The notes below the pieces were generated by a model that did no database searches, was not told the DNA's origin, and was given only the letters and a program-made list of their open reading frames with translations. From NCBI RefSeq assembly GCF_900099655.1, contig NZ_FNDC01000012.1:1-64000 (forward strand): 64,000 bases of DNA. Direction: 5' to 3'. Shown here one piece after another: positions 1-9,367 of this stretch (within the stretch, counting starts at the first letter, position 1; every line of letters starts with the position of its first letter). A program made the position numbers and the translations under genes. The DNA comes from Planococcus glaciei (GTDB lineage Bacteria > Bacillota > Bacilli > Bacillales_A > Planococcaceae).

Positions 1-254
1 TGACGTATGAAGCACACGAAGCCCATTTGTTTTTTCAATTCATTTACGACCTCTATGACAAAGCTGCTTTCATTTTAACCTCGAACAAGGGTCCGAATGA
101 ATGGGGTAAATTCCTGGGTGATCCCACATTGACGACGGCCATCTTAGATCGCCTGCTCCACCGGAGCGAAATCATTACCTTTGGTGAAGAAACGGACAGC
201 ATCCGTATGAAATACCGAAAAACTTTGTTTCCCGAAACAAGTGGTCTGTCTTAA
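1..254 (+). CDS. istB: IS21-family helper ATPase IstB, C-terminal part
   Basis: The reading frame is open from base 3 and runs to a TAA at 252-254; the gene begins outside the window. The visible C-terminal ~83 residues (YDLYDKAAFILTSN, then a segment with LDRLLHRSEII) match the end of IstB, the AAA+ ATPase that assists the IstA transposase of IS21 elements. The typical IstB order, sensor-1-like TSN followed by an RLLH motif, is present. Directly after the stop lie two copies of a repeated motif typical of IS21 ends, so this is the right end of the element. Whether the rest of the element is intact cannot be seen. Confidence 0.85.
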   Translation, partial: TYEAHEAHLFFQFIYDLYDKAAFILTSNKGPNEWGKFLGDPTLTTAILDRLLHRSEIITFGEETDSIRMKYRKTLFPETSGLS

Positions 255-314
255 TTGGGGAAAGTTGATCTATCTTATTTGGGGAAAATTGATCTATTCT
301 ACTTGACGGTTACA
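251..314. repeat. IS21-type right end with repeated terminal motif
   Basis: Just past the istB stop, the motif TTGGGGAAA(G/A)TTGATCTAT occurs twice about 22-23 bp apart (near 255 and 279). It is followed by TTGACGGTTACA ending with CA at 314. IS21-family ends carry multiple internal repeats of about 20 bp and finish in CA, so this fits the right terminus. The coordinate of the last base is inferred. Confidence 0.7.
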
Positions 315-717
315 CTATATATTCAAACAAACTCCATATAACTCAAAATATTGATTAAGTAGTAATGATCTTTCAGCTGTAATTTGTTAACCGCTAACAA
401 AAAAGAGCGCCCATATGGACACTCTTTTTTCATCTTTTTAATTAACAGATTCAACTTCTTTAATATCTTTCCAAAACTCAGCCCTTTATAACTCTTATGC
501 AAATCCTCAGCTGCTTCCCGATTACTTACAACAAGAGGGTGGCAATGCGATATACTGATCAATCTCAGCTAGCCCCTTTCTGATCTCCAATTTTTGTATA
601 TAAGTAGTCCTTCACTTCCTTTAAATTGTCCGCACTTAATCGCTCTTCAATAGCCTACGTATTTAACACCATCGTATCCTCTATCTTCTAAGTATACTTA
701 TATTAAGAGGTTGATTT
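315..717. other. Gap between IS21 end and helicase gene; no convincing gene
   Basis: About 400 bp of AT-rich DNA. A minus-strand 79-codon frame (323-562) exists but has no recognisable family and is crossed by a terminator-like hairpin. Just downstream of the helicase stop, other minus-strand frames show short coding-like stretches broken by stops (for example around 600-680), which may be decayed gene remnants. Confidence 0.4.
399..430 (-). terminator. Hairpin with A/T-run arms
   Basis: AAAAAAGAG and CTCTTTTTT arms enclose an inner CCATATGG palindrome. It lies about 300 bp beyond the helicase stop and could terminate the helicase operon. Its symmetry means it could act on either strand. Confidence 0.5.
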
Positions 718-3700
718 TCATTTAACTAACTTACTTAAATACTCTTCCACCATTCCGCGCGATAGTGTGTCGTGACAATATTGGTTTGAATAATCCTTCA
801 AACAGCCATAGCAGCTGGTTTCCTTACCGCATTGACAAGAACTTACTAGTTCTTTGGCAGCTTGAATCACTTTTTCTAATTGACCAAAGACTTCATTCAT
901 ATAACCAGCCCCACCTGGAACTTTATCAAATAACACAATGGTCGGGGTAGCCAAATGGTTGTACTTAATACATCCATCAATATCACGTCGATTTATGCCC
1001 AAGGAAATACTAATCCCATTTAAAAATGCATAAAGTAAAGAATCCCATAATTCGGGTTCAGGAGTACTGTTAATAAATTCAACTTCTAAAATATCACTAA
1101 TAAATTCATGTCCAAGATGTATCGATTTTTTATCAATAGTGCCTTCACAAATCTTATTCATTTGGTTTCTATGCTTAGAGTCTTTAGTGCTCATCATTGA
1201 ACCGCATAAGGTGCAAATCTTGTAACCTTGTCCACTGCGTCCTTTACTAATAACTGACAACTTGCCATAAGGCGAATACTTGATCCGTAATTCCTGTCCT
1301 TTCAAATTGAAAGTTCTTTCTTGCTCAGATGCTTGTTGGTGTTCACGAACTTCTTGTTCTTCCGAGTAAAAGTATTCAGAAAAGAATACTCTAGAGCGAT
1401 TTTCTCTAGCTGGCTTTCTATCACTTGCTTTTTCTAAGCGTTTTGCATTGAAGCCAAATTTAGGAATAATCATCTTATGAACTTCACAAATTTCTTCGCA
1501 TGTTTCACATTGTGCAGTTATAACGCGGTAATTGGGATTTAATCGCTCAATAACTTTATAAGATTTGCAATTATTACATTCAATATAATAAAGGGTTGGT
1601 AGCTCAAAACCTTTTACTTTTCTGATGCCAGTACTTTCGTAAATAGTTCCATTTGCCACAATTTGCGACCCTGGTGCATATTCTCCAATTGCCATTGATA
1701 AATCTCTGCTTAATCGGATATCATCTTTCTCTGTTTGAGAAATAACCATTTCCACCACATCAACTGGGAAACCATATTTCGGAATGATATTTGAACTGGA
1801 TAAAAAACTAATTAACCCTTCATTTTGAATTCGATTCATTACACGATTTAATCTATCTGTGTTCCGGCTAGCTTTAAAATCTTCTTCCTTTATCTTTTTT
1901 AGTTCTTCTAAATCTTGATAATATAACTTTGAGACCTTGTTAAATAGGCTTGTTTCTTCTAGCATGAGATCTTTTTCCCAAGAAATAAATTCAGGGTGAT
2001 ATTGAAGCTGGCCATAATTCGGAACTACTTTCTGAACAGATTCAAGTAAATGAGTTGGCATATTTTTAATGTAGTGATCAATTCGTTTTGGTCCTGATTT
2101 TATAGTCATAGAGTCTTGGAAGAAATCTGATACTTTCCCGAACAACTCTTCATTTTCTCGAAAGAAACTTGATAAAACTAAAGAATTTAAATGCCGTTTA
2201 ATTATTTTTGAATTATTCATTTTCAAAACTGGAGGTTTTATTACACCAGCAATAATATTTTCCGGATCTTGATAGTATGTTAAGTCATGCGATTTTCTTT
2301 GGGCAAAAGTCAGAACAAAAGCAACTGACGCTTTTCTCCGTCCTGCTCGTCCAGCTCGTTGAATATAATTAGCTGTTTCCGGTGGCACGTTTCTTAGAAA
2401 AACAGCTTCTAAACCACCAACATCAACACCCATTTCAAATGTGGTCGAACAACTTAACACATTGATATCTCCATTTACAAATTTCTCCTGATAGTGTGAA
2501 GCGTTTTCAGGAGATAATTGAGCAGTATGCTCTTTCACACTCATTTTGACGGGTATCAAGTTATTGTATTGATTAATATAATGGGATTTTAATGAGTCAC
2601 TTTTTATAGAATTCAAAAGACCTGAGCAACCGTTTGTCATACACACATTTTTGACATTATAAGTTGTGATAATTTTGCAGGCGTTGCACTGAAAAATCGG
2701 CAGGTTTTTACGGACTCGCCAAATACTCTGTCTTAAGAGATTGTTGCCATTTTTGCTCTTAAAGAAGCTTTCGTAAAAAAGGGGCAGGTTTATTAAGTCC
2801 CAAATCTTTAAAAGTTGTTCCTGTGCAGCATTAATAGCAGCATTTTCATTCAATCCTTTTCGAATAAAAATTTTCTTTAAATAGTCCAGTCTAATATTTG
2901 AACGTTTTGGAATCCATGCACTGACATAACCTTTATTATCAGCTGCATTTTTATTTACTGAATTCTCAAAATTGATAGGTTTCATTCGATCTGAGTTGAA
3001 TTTACTTCTTTCAAGGTGAGTGACAGCATTTTTATGTCTTAAAGTGCTTAGCAATACCTGTAGAGCGACTTTCAGTTCTTGTCCATTATCGAAGTTTAGA
3101 CGTTGTGCAAGCACTTCCAGATTTGACTCAATCTGATCAGGTATATCAAGTTGATATGAAACCAATCCTGTCCCCTCAAGAGAAATCCGGACGTTCCCTT
3201 TAATGAATTCAGACATCACATATTCTTCGGCAACTGTTTTCCGTTCCTCTCTGTCCATCTCAGGAGTATAAACATCCCATTTCAAAGCTTCACTATAGGC
3301 GTCTAATGCCCATGTTTTTAAACTAATCGGTTCTTTTTCATCATACTTTCCAATTGTTTTATATAGGATGGCTCTCCATAAATCGCGTTCATAGGTATAT
3401 TCCAAGTAAGGAGCGAAAAAAGCAGCTTCCTGACGTGAATCGGAAAATACTAATAATTTCTGAGGCTCATATTTATTTTCTGTTACTTCTTTTACTTCTT
3501 CGTCAGAAAGTACATCATTGAATAAATCTCCAAAAAGATCATTCCCGACTGTGACATTTTCATTTTTTATTATCTTTTTTGAATCTAATACTAATTGCTG
3601 GTAAAGAGAAGTTGTCAAAATTGCAGCAGGGCCATCGTTGCCGCTCACAAATAACTTAATCGGATTCTGCTTCTTTTTTCCGCAATGATTGCAGGAAGAG

Positions 3701-5535
3701 TGACCTGAAAATTTAATTGGTTCTTTAACAAGTGTTACAAGTTTCGGATAGGTAATCTCTCTTTCCCGGCAACAAGATGACGAGTCGTCGCCTTTTTGCC
3801 AAATACTCGCACAGCATGGACACATTTCATAGGTTTCTTTATCTTCTTCTGTAAGATCATCTTCATCTTCATCGACAGCTAATTTTTGATCATGCTCTTT
3901 GATCATATATGCTGTATAAGTAATTTTTTCATCTTGTGTCTGTGATTGTTTACGCTGCATGAGTTTCCCATCTTCTTCTTCACCGATAAGATGGACTTGA
4001 CCACAATTCGAACAAACACCCATTTCAAAAAAAGGATGATTAGTTTTTTCATCCACTTTCTTTGCTTGCAAAGACACTTCATAATTAGGATAAAGCTTAA
4101 GATAACAGCCTTCAATCGCACGAACAAACACATGATATCTCGCTGGCAAAAGCGGTTCCTGGGAATCTTTCGCTGAAATGCTTCCTGCAATATCCACTAA
4201 ATTAATTAACCCTTGATGTACTTCTTCCGCTTTTACTTCCCCATATTTTGCTTGAAGAGCTATGAGACGATATAATAAGGCATTTAAATCCTGCGGTTTA
4301 TTCTTTAATAGATCCCGGAGATTAAACAGATTTTCATCCCCACTAAGAAAATCGTAAAGAAATTCGTTAGTTTTTCTTTCATTTGTCAGTAAAGAATTTG
4401 CGTTTTCAATGCCGAAATCATTTAGTTTTAAAATATCGTTGTCATTTAACCGATCTTTTTGCTTCAATTCCAATAGATAAGAGTACACAGTCCAGTCAGG
4501 ACGATGTAACAATTCATGTTCATCTCGATAATCGATTCTTTCTGACTCGATCAGGTCATTTACTTTTTCTGATTTAAAATAAAAGGGTTCATCAAAAATA
4601 TTACCTGCAAATTCAAGGACTTTTTGTTTTGCTTCAGCTCCAGATCCCAGTGTTGCACTGGTCGCGATACATTGCAAACTACCTCTATAAGGTCTCTTCT
4701 TCAAAACCCGATCCTTCAACCTTCTCAAGAGCATCCCAATTTCGATGCCATTGGCACCGTTATAAGAGTGCACTTCATCCAATACAATAAATTTCCATTC
4801 GTTTGAAAAAGGTCCATCGAAAAATGCAGTATCAGTCGGTCTTAGAAGTAAATATTCTAACATCGCGTAGTTCGTTACTAATATATGTGGAGGGTTATTC
4901 CTCATTTCATTCCGTGAGAGAATTTCATTTGGCAATTTTTCTATTCCAGGATTTTGTTGTTTAAATTTATCTAAGGCTTTGCTTTCCAATTGTTCAGTTT
5001 CCCCTGTGTATCTGCCGAAAGTAATTTCCGGTGTGTTTTTCAATAGAGATCTAAGCCTTTTCATCTGATCATTGGCAAGCGCATTCATCGGGTAGACAAA
5101 AAGCGCTCGGACCCCTGGCCGCAGACCTTTGTGTTCATCTTCAAAAAAAAGATCATTTAAAATTGGCATCATAAAGGATTCGGTCTTCCCGCTCCCTGTA
5201 CCAGTCGCAACGACGAAATTCTTTTTTTCTTTAGCTTTTCTAATTGCTTTTTCCTGGTGGGTATACAATGGGCGTTCAGCAGGCATCTCTTCCTGGTTCA
5301 GTGTTAGAAATTCTTTGGATAAAATTCCTTCTCTAACCAAGTCACTTATAGAAGCTCCTTTTTTGTAAGGGGGCGTCACTTCTAGGAAAGGTCCTTTGGA
5401 AAGAAGATTTTCTTTTCTAAGTTCTTTCGAAAATGCAGCCTCTATCTCTTCATCGTTAATCGGAAAAGTCGTAGCTAAGTAATCTCGGTAATCGTTATCG
5501 ATTCTATTCTTTCCATGTAAAGGATGGATGCTCAT
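718..5535 (-). CDS. Large DEAD/DEAH helicase with C-terminal DUF1998-type zinc domain (Druantia DruE-like)
   Basis: A 1605-residue superfamily 2 helicase. Visible motifs: Q-motif-like YTHQ at 91-94, Walker A GTGSGKT at 112-118, DEVH box at 253-256, SAT at 293-295, and motif VI QRAGRAGR near 1057-1064. Cys pairs recur (CSNCG, CPCC, CNHCG, CNAC, CNNC), and the C-terminus has a four-Cys MrfA/DUF1998-like zinc domain (CQCG..CYGC..Y near 1565-1590). This architecture is known from DruE of Druantia, DrmA/B of DISARM and MrfA-type repair helicases; the length and the large partner fit Druantia III best. The start overlaps the end of the upstream gene by 32 bp, implying translational coupling. AT-rich composition and the adjacent IS21 end suggest horizontal acquisition. 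An antiphage role is inferred, not shown. Confidence 0.85.
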   Translation of the reverse strand: MSIHPLHGKNRIDNDYRDYLATTFPINDEEIEAAFSKELRKENLLSKGPFLEVTPPYKKGASISDLVREGILSKEFLTLNQEEMPAERPLYTHQEKAIRKAKEKKNFVVATGTGSGKTESFMMPILNDLFFEDEHKGLRPGVRALFVYPMNALANDQMKRLRSLLKNTPEITFGRYTGETEQLESKALDKFKQQNPGIEKLPNEILSRNEMRNNPPHILVTNYAMLEYLLLRPTDTAFFDGPFSNEWKFIVLDEVHSYNGANGIEIGMLLRRLKDRVLKKRPYRGSLQCIATSATLGSGAEAKQKVLEFAGNIFDEPFYFKSEKVNDLIESERIDYRDEHELLHRPDWTVYSYLLELKQKDRLNDNDILKLNDFGIENANSLLTNERKTNEFLYDFLSGDENLFNLRDLLKNKPQDLNALLYRLIALQAKYGEVKAEEVHQGLINLVDIAGSISAKDSQEPLLPARYHVFVRAIEGCYLKLYPNYEVSLQAKKVDEKTNHPFFEMGVCSNCGQVHLIGEEEDGKLMQRKQSQTQDEKITYTAYMIKEHDQKLAVDEDEDDLTEEDKETYEMCPCCASIWQKGDDSSSCCREREITYPKLVTLVKEPIKFSGHSSCNHCGKKKQNPIKLFVSGNDGPAAILTTSLYQQLVLDSKKIIKNENVTVGNDLFGDLFNDVLSDEEVKEVTENKYEPQKLLVFSDSRQEAAFFAPYLEYTYERDLWRAILYKTIGKYDEKEPISLKTWALDAYSEALKWDVYTPEMDREERKTVAEEYVMSEFIKGNVRISLEGTGLVSYQLDIPDQIESNLEVLAQRLNFDNGQELKVALQVLLSTLRHKNAVTHLERSKFNSDRMKPINFENSVNKNAADNKGYVSAWIPKRSNIRLDYLKKIFIRKGLNENAAINAAQEQLLKIWDLINLPLFYESFFKSKNGNNLLRQSIWRVRKNLPIFQCNACKIITTYNVKNVCMTNGCSGLLNSIKSDSLKSHYINQYNNLIPVKMSVKEHTAQLSPENASHYQEKFVNGDINVLSCSTTFEMGVDVGGLEAVFLRNVPPETANYIQRAGRAGRRKASVAFVLTFAQRKSHDLTYYQDPENIIAGVIKPPVLKMNNSKIIKRHLNSLVLSSFFRENEELFGKVSDFFQDSMTIKSGPKRIDHYIKNMPTHLLESVQKVVPNYGQLQYHPEFISWEKDLMLEETSLFNKVSKLYYQDLEELKKIKEEDFKASRNTDRLNRVMNRIQNEGLISFLSSSNIIPKYGFPVDVVEMVISQTEKDDIRLSRDLSMAIGEYAPGSQIVANGTIYESTGIRKVKGFELPTLYYIECNNCKSYKVIERLNPNYRVITAQCETCEEICEVHKMIIPKFGFNAKRLEKASDRKPARENRSRVFFSEYFYSEEQEVREHQQASEQERTFNLKGQELRIKYSPYGKLSVISKGRSGQGYKICTLCGSMMSTKDSKHRNQMNKICEGTIDKKSIHLGHEFISDILEVEFINSTPEPELWDSLLYAFLNGISISLGINRRDIDGCIKYNHLATPTIVLFDKVPGGAGYMNEVFGQLEKVIQAAKELVSSCQCGKETSCYGCLKDYSNQYCHDTLSRGMVEEYLSKLVK

Positions 5536-8500
5536 ATTTTTGCTTCCTCTCTTTAAAATTGATTATTTCTTTTTTATCGGCTACTAATTTTTCTTTCCAA
5601 TATAATAGGTCATGTAAATACCAATCTTCTGAAACTTCATATAAAGCAGGAATAGCTTGTCTTAATGCAAATAATGTTTGCGCATCCATTTTGCTTTCAT
5701 GGTCAATAATCAAAGCACATGCTAATGCAGAAAGACCAATATAGTATGGAAACTCATAAAAAAAATAATTCGTAGTCATTTTTCTCGTATTTAGCCGATT
5801 TAAGTTTTCTCTCGATATAAGCTGTAAATCTATCAGTGAAACGAGCATTTTGTCTAAGGAGCTTTTGTGATTAGCATAAAACGCTTCTATTTTTGACCTA
5901 TAGTATTCTTCATTATCAACTTTTTCAAAAAAAGACAGGTATTCATGTTGTATACTAAATCCCTTGATAAACTGACTTTTTTTTATTTTTCTTTGAAAGC
6001 TGATTGCTCTTTCCCTTCTCGACAGTGTACCTAGCAAATTTAATTTTTCCGGGGCATAAAGAGCTTTTAAATTTGCTTTTTCCAAACGATTTTGCATGGC
6101 ACTATTAAAAGAATCAGGATCCCATTCTTGGTAACCTGCCACTTTGCAAATAAATGAAGCAAATTCATCATTCTTTTCTTTCTTAGTAATTTCTAGCAAA
6201 AAATCGATGTTCTGAAGACCAAAATCACAGCACGAATTATAGTCAGCAAATAATAATGGTTCTATTACTTCTTTTTTATCCCATATAAATTTCAAAAGCT
6301 TTTCTAATTCAGTTAATGACCATTCTTTTTCTTCTCCATCCCCTTCAAGTAAGAACAGCCATTCAACAAAAGTAGGAACACTAGCTTTTCGCTCTACTTT
6401 TATAAATTTCTTATGGTTATCAAGTGAGGATGGATAATTCACTTTATCAAAAATATCGAAAAAATCATCTTCTTCCACTTCGTATAAATCAAAAATATAA
6501 TATCCATCGGGCAATTTTTCTTCGTCGAATTGTAAAGAGTGTGTTGGATAATTAATTTTCTGTTCAAGGACTAGCTCTTTCTGGGGATTGAAAGACCAAA
6601 TCCGGACTTTCAGCTTTTCAGGTTGGAAGGAACAATCGAAAGTTAAACTATCATTGTCTGAGTTGGGAGCAGTTACAGAATTTAATATCCATTCAGTTTC
6701 TACAGTTACCACTTTTTCAGATACATTCAATTCGGCGATAGACAAGCCAATCGTTCTTTTTCCACGTGTTTCATGTAAGCCATCAAAATACCTCAAATCT
6801 AAAATATGCTTTCTACCGACTCTGCAGTTAAATGTTTTCCTAGCAAATTCTCCTGTCTTCAACCTTTCTATTAATGAGACAGCTACCGCCTTACCAGAAT
6901 AGAGCAAGGATGGATTCTCCAAATCAAGCAATACATACGTCTCTCTAAAATCAAATTCATTGGCATTAAAAACTGCGCCTAATGCTAGAGCCCCATCAGT
7001 AGTGACCATTTCACTCGAAATTAGACTGGAATAAAGTTTCAGGTCCAGTTTTTCTTTTGTTTGGAGGTTCAGAAGATTTCCTCGAACGAAATCAGGATGA
7101 TTCGGAAGATTGAATAAAGTTTCTGTTTCACTCTTCTTTTCAACATCGAGGATTGTAGGAATAGTGAAATCAATATTCGGTGATGTTAACACGTTCATTT
7201 TTTGTTCTTGGACAGAAAATGAAAAATCTTCTCTTGAGATATAGAGGAAGTCAATTGACTGGTCATGTCCTAGAACGCCAGTCAAGCTTATAGAGTATTT
7301 TCCAAAAAGACCGCTTTTTTCGTTGAACAAATTCAGCAAGTTGATATTTATCCCCTTTGATGATTGTTCATATTCCACTTCACTGATCCTCTTCCAGATT
7401 GTTGTTTTGGAATAAGGATGATAAAGTTTAATGCTCCATTTAGCAAAGTCTTCATTTAATAATGAGATATCAGAATTTATTATAATAATCGGTTGGTCTG
7501 TGTAAATGGCAGTGTCCGCCTTTGCATCTGTTACTCTTGTACCTTCAATTTCCATTAGATGGCGCAACGGATTCATCGTCAATGTTGTTTTAGAAAATTC
7601 AACTATATCTGGCTTTTCTACATACAAGTCTATTTCATAATATCCATGCCATTGATTAAACAGTGGACGGACTAAGAAATCGTTCTTACAGCTTTCCATT
7701 TTCTTATACTCATTTTCATGCAATATCATTAAAATGTTAGAAGCAGTCAAATATTTTTTATTAAGTTGTTCATAGCTGGCAGTATCAAATACTGCAACTT
7801 CTTCCAAGTAAAAACTCCATTCGCCATTGATCTCCTCATTAATTAAAAGATGCACAGTGTAGTCATTTAAAGGAGAAACAGGATGCTCACCATTCTTTTT
7901 ATCGACTATATATTCTTGTTCCTCATCGGAAACATACATTTTTGTAGCCAATATAATCGAATCTTCACCAGATATGATTCTCCATTCGACTTTCAAGTGT
8001 TCTTTCCTGTTGAATCGTTGGATTGGCAACTTGATAAAAACATTCTGAAACTGCGTCGAATAACTGAGTATCGGCCTTGCCACACGTTGCTTCCGGGTCT
8101 GTCGAATTTTTGTATTTACTTCCAGAGATGCATATTTTTCGAATTCGTCCAAAATATGATCTGGTAAATAGTTTCTGTATTTTTCGGTAAATGGCCGCTC
8201 CTGCTCTCTCCAGACTTCTATGCAACGGGAAACTAGGCTGTTAGAAACGGAATTATCCAGCCTTATAAAATCTTTGACACTTTTATATAAGCCATAGGTT
8301 TTCACCACAGAACCATAATTTTTATCTTTTTTGACCGCTTCAATAACTTCTTCAGCCTTTAAATCAAAGCTGGCGGCAGGATCGATTACATGCTTAAGAA
8401 ATCCTGCTATATTATGTTTAGGAATGCCCGCATGCCCCAAAATATTTTCAATGTATTTTTGACTGCTATTCTTGTTGAAAATATTTAAATTTTCGAATTC

Positions 8501-8821
8501 AATTTGTCGGAGGAAAAAAACTTTCCAATCATGATCTTTTAATAAGGAAATATCTTTTTTAAATTTCCCCCAAAAATTCCCATCATAATTGTAAATCGCA
8601 TAATTCACTGTCAATAGCAATGCTGTACGTGGAGCGAGCTTCCAAATAAATTTAACAACATTTCCTTGACGCTGGATATTCTGACTTAGGATTTTGTTGA
8701 AATATCCTAAAATCTTTATGTATTCGGTATATGGAAGGTTTGCTTCGCTGACGATTTTAATTTCTTTGAAGTATTTTGCCATTCTCGACTCTGTATAATT
8801 TAAATACTCTTCGACGTTCAT
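5504..8821 (-). CDS. 1105-aa protein of unknown function, partner of the helicase (possible DruH-like)
   Basis: First gene of the two-gene cassette. Its ATG follows a GGGGGG ribosome site. No known catalytic motif could be read. The N-terminal ~230 residues look helical and mixed; about residues 250-830 are rich in alternating short hydrophobic strands, suggesting several beta-sandwich modules; the last ~250 residues look helical again. There is no signal peptide or membrane segment, so it is probably cytosolic. The 32-bp overlap with the helicase start indicates coordinated synthesis. In Druantia type III a large uncharacterised protein (DruH) precedes the DruE helicase, and this order and size ratio match, but sequence relationship to DruH could not be tested. 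It may be the target-sensing or scaffold half of a defence pair. Confidence 0.7.
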   Translation of the reverse strand: MNVEEYLNYTESRMAKYFKEIKIVSEANLPYTEYIKILGYFNKILSQNIQRQGNVVKFIWKLAPRTALLLTVNYAIYNYDGNFWGKFKKDISLLKDHDWKVFFLRQIEFENLNIFNKNSSQKYIENILGHAGIPKHNIAGFLKHVIDPAASFDLKAEEVIEAVKKDKNYGSVVKTYGLYKSVKDFIRLDNSVSNSLVSRCIEVWREQERPFTEKYRNYLPDHILDEFEKYASLEVNTKIRQTRKQRVARPILSYSTQFQNVFIKLPIQRFNRKEHLKVEWRIISGEDSIILATKMYVSDEEQEYIVDKKNGEHPVSPLNDYTVHLLINEEINGEWSFYLEEVAVFDTASYEQLNKKYLTASNILMILHENEYKKMESCKNDFLVRPLFNQWHGYYEIDLYVEKPDIVEFSKTTLTMNPLRHLMEIEGTRVTDAKADTAIYTDQPIIIINSDISLLNEDFAKWSIKLYHPYSKTTIWKRISEVEYEQSSKGININLLNLFNEKSGLFGKYSISLTGVLGHDQSIDFLYISREDFSFSVQEQKMNVLTSPNIDFTIPTILDVEKKSETETLFNLPNHPDFVRGNLLNLQTKEKLDLKLYSSLISSEMVTTDGALALGAVFNANEFDFRETYVLLDLENPSLLYSGKAVAVSLIERLKTGEFARKTFNCRVGRKHILDLRYFDGLHETRGKRTIGLSIAELNVSEKVVTVETEWILNSVTAPNSDNDSLTFDCSFQPEKLKVRIWSFNPQKELVLEQKINYPTHSLQFDEEKLPDGYYIFDLYEVEEDDFFDIFDKVNYPSSLDNHKKFIKVERKASVPTFVEWLFLLEGDGEEKEWSLTELEKLLKFIWDKKEVIEPLLFADYNSCCDFGLQNIDFLLEITKKEKNDEFASFICKVAGYQEWDPDSFNSAMQNRLEKANLKALYAPEKLNLLGTLSRRERAISFQRKIKKSQFIKGFSIQHEYLSFFEKVDNEEYYRSKIEAFYANHKSSLDKMLVSLIDLQLISRENLNRLNTRKMTTNYFFYEFPYYIGLSALACALIIDHESKMDAQTLFALRQAIPALYEVSEDWYLHDLLYWKEKLVADKKEIINFKERKQKYEHPSFTWKE

Positions 8822-8947
8822 ATTATCCCCCCAGTTACTGAATATATTTATTTATGCATATTCTTAGTAATAAGTGTTATTTGATTTAGCCATAGTCTTT
8901 ATGTATAGTTATATTTATTTATTAATTGTAACATATTTACTTTTATT

Positions 8948-8985
8948 ACTAAATATAATTATCTGAAAAAATTATTATATTTAGT
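8948..8985. repeat. AT-rich inverted repeat upstream of the helicase cassette
   Basis: Perfect 12-bp arms ACTAAATATAAT (8948-8959) and ATTATATTTAGT (8974-8985) separated by 14 bp, about 130 bp upstream of the cassette start. Could be a regulator site or a structured leader element; no regulator gene is adjacent. Confidence 0.5.
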
Positions 8986-9246
8986 TTCATTTGCATGTTT
9001 ATTGATATTTCGAAGTGAAGCATCATTCGGTATTATGCTCATTTAGCAAGAATGTGCCGTGTTACTTATATACCACTCCATCACAAAGCGGTTGAAACCG
9101 CCAAGATAGGCTACCTTTCGAAATCCAGAAAGACCAGAAAAAAACATAACCTTGAATGCCATTGAAACGATTCAAAAGGCCATCGATAAGAACCAGCTTG
9201 TATTCAAGCGAAAATATGTCAGATGTTAAATTTAGCACAAAACAAG
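8986..9246. other. Intergenic stretch without convincing gene
   Basis: Short open stretches on both strands (for example 9062-9316 minus) overlap the terminator at 9247-9290 and show no family resemblance. The plus strand around 9060-9230 has coding-like pieces interrupted by stops and may be a decayed mobile-element remnant. This stretch marks the transition from the AT-rich island to the higher-GC chromosome. Confidence 0.3.
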
Positions 9247-9290
9247 AAACCCCTGGATGCCCACACTCTTTTGTGAGCATCCAGGGGTTT
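9247..9290 (-). terminator. Strong terminator of the TRAP operon
   Basis: 14-bp perfect arms AAACCCCTGGATGC / GCATCCAGGGGTTT. On the minus strand a T-rich tail follows, about 80 bp after the dctM stop. Confidence 0.85.
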
Positions 9291-9367
9291 TCTAGTATTT
9301 CGGTAGTTGATTTCAATTAGAACCGCTGCAATAAGCCGCATGCCATTTTGCCATTGCTTTTTTTCAT

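Noticed and set aside
323-562. 79-aa minus-strand frame beside the IS21 end
   Set aside because: No family, no good ribosome site and crossed by a terminator-like hairpin at 399-430.
9062-9316. 84-aa minus-strand frame upstream of the TRAP terminator
   Set aside because: Overlaps the strong terminator at 9247-9290 and has no family resemblance.
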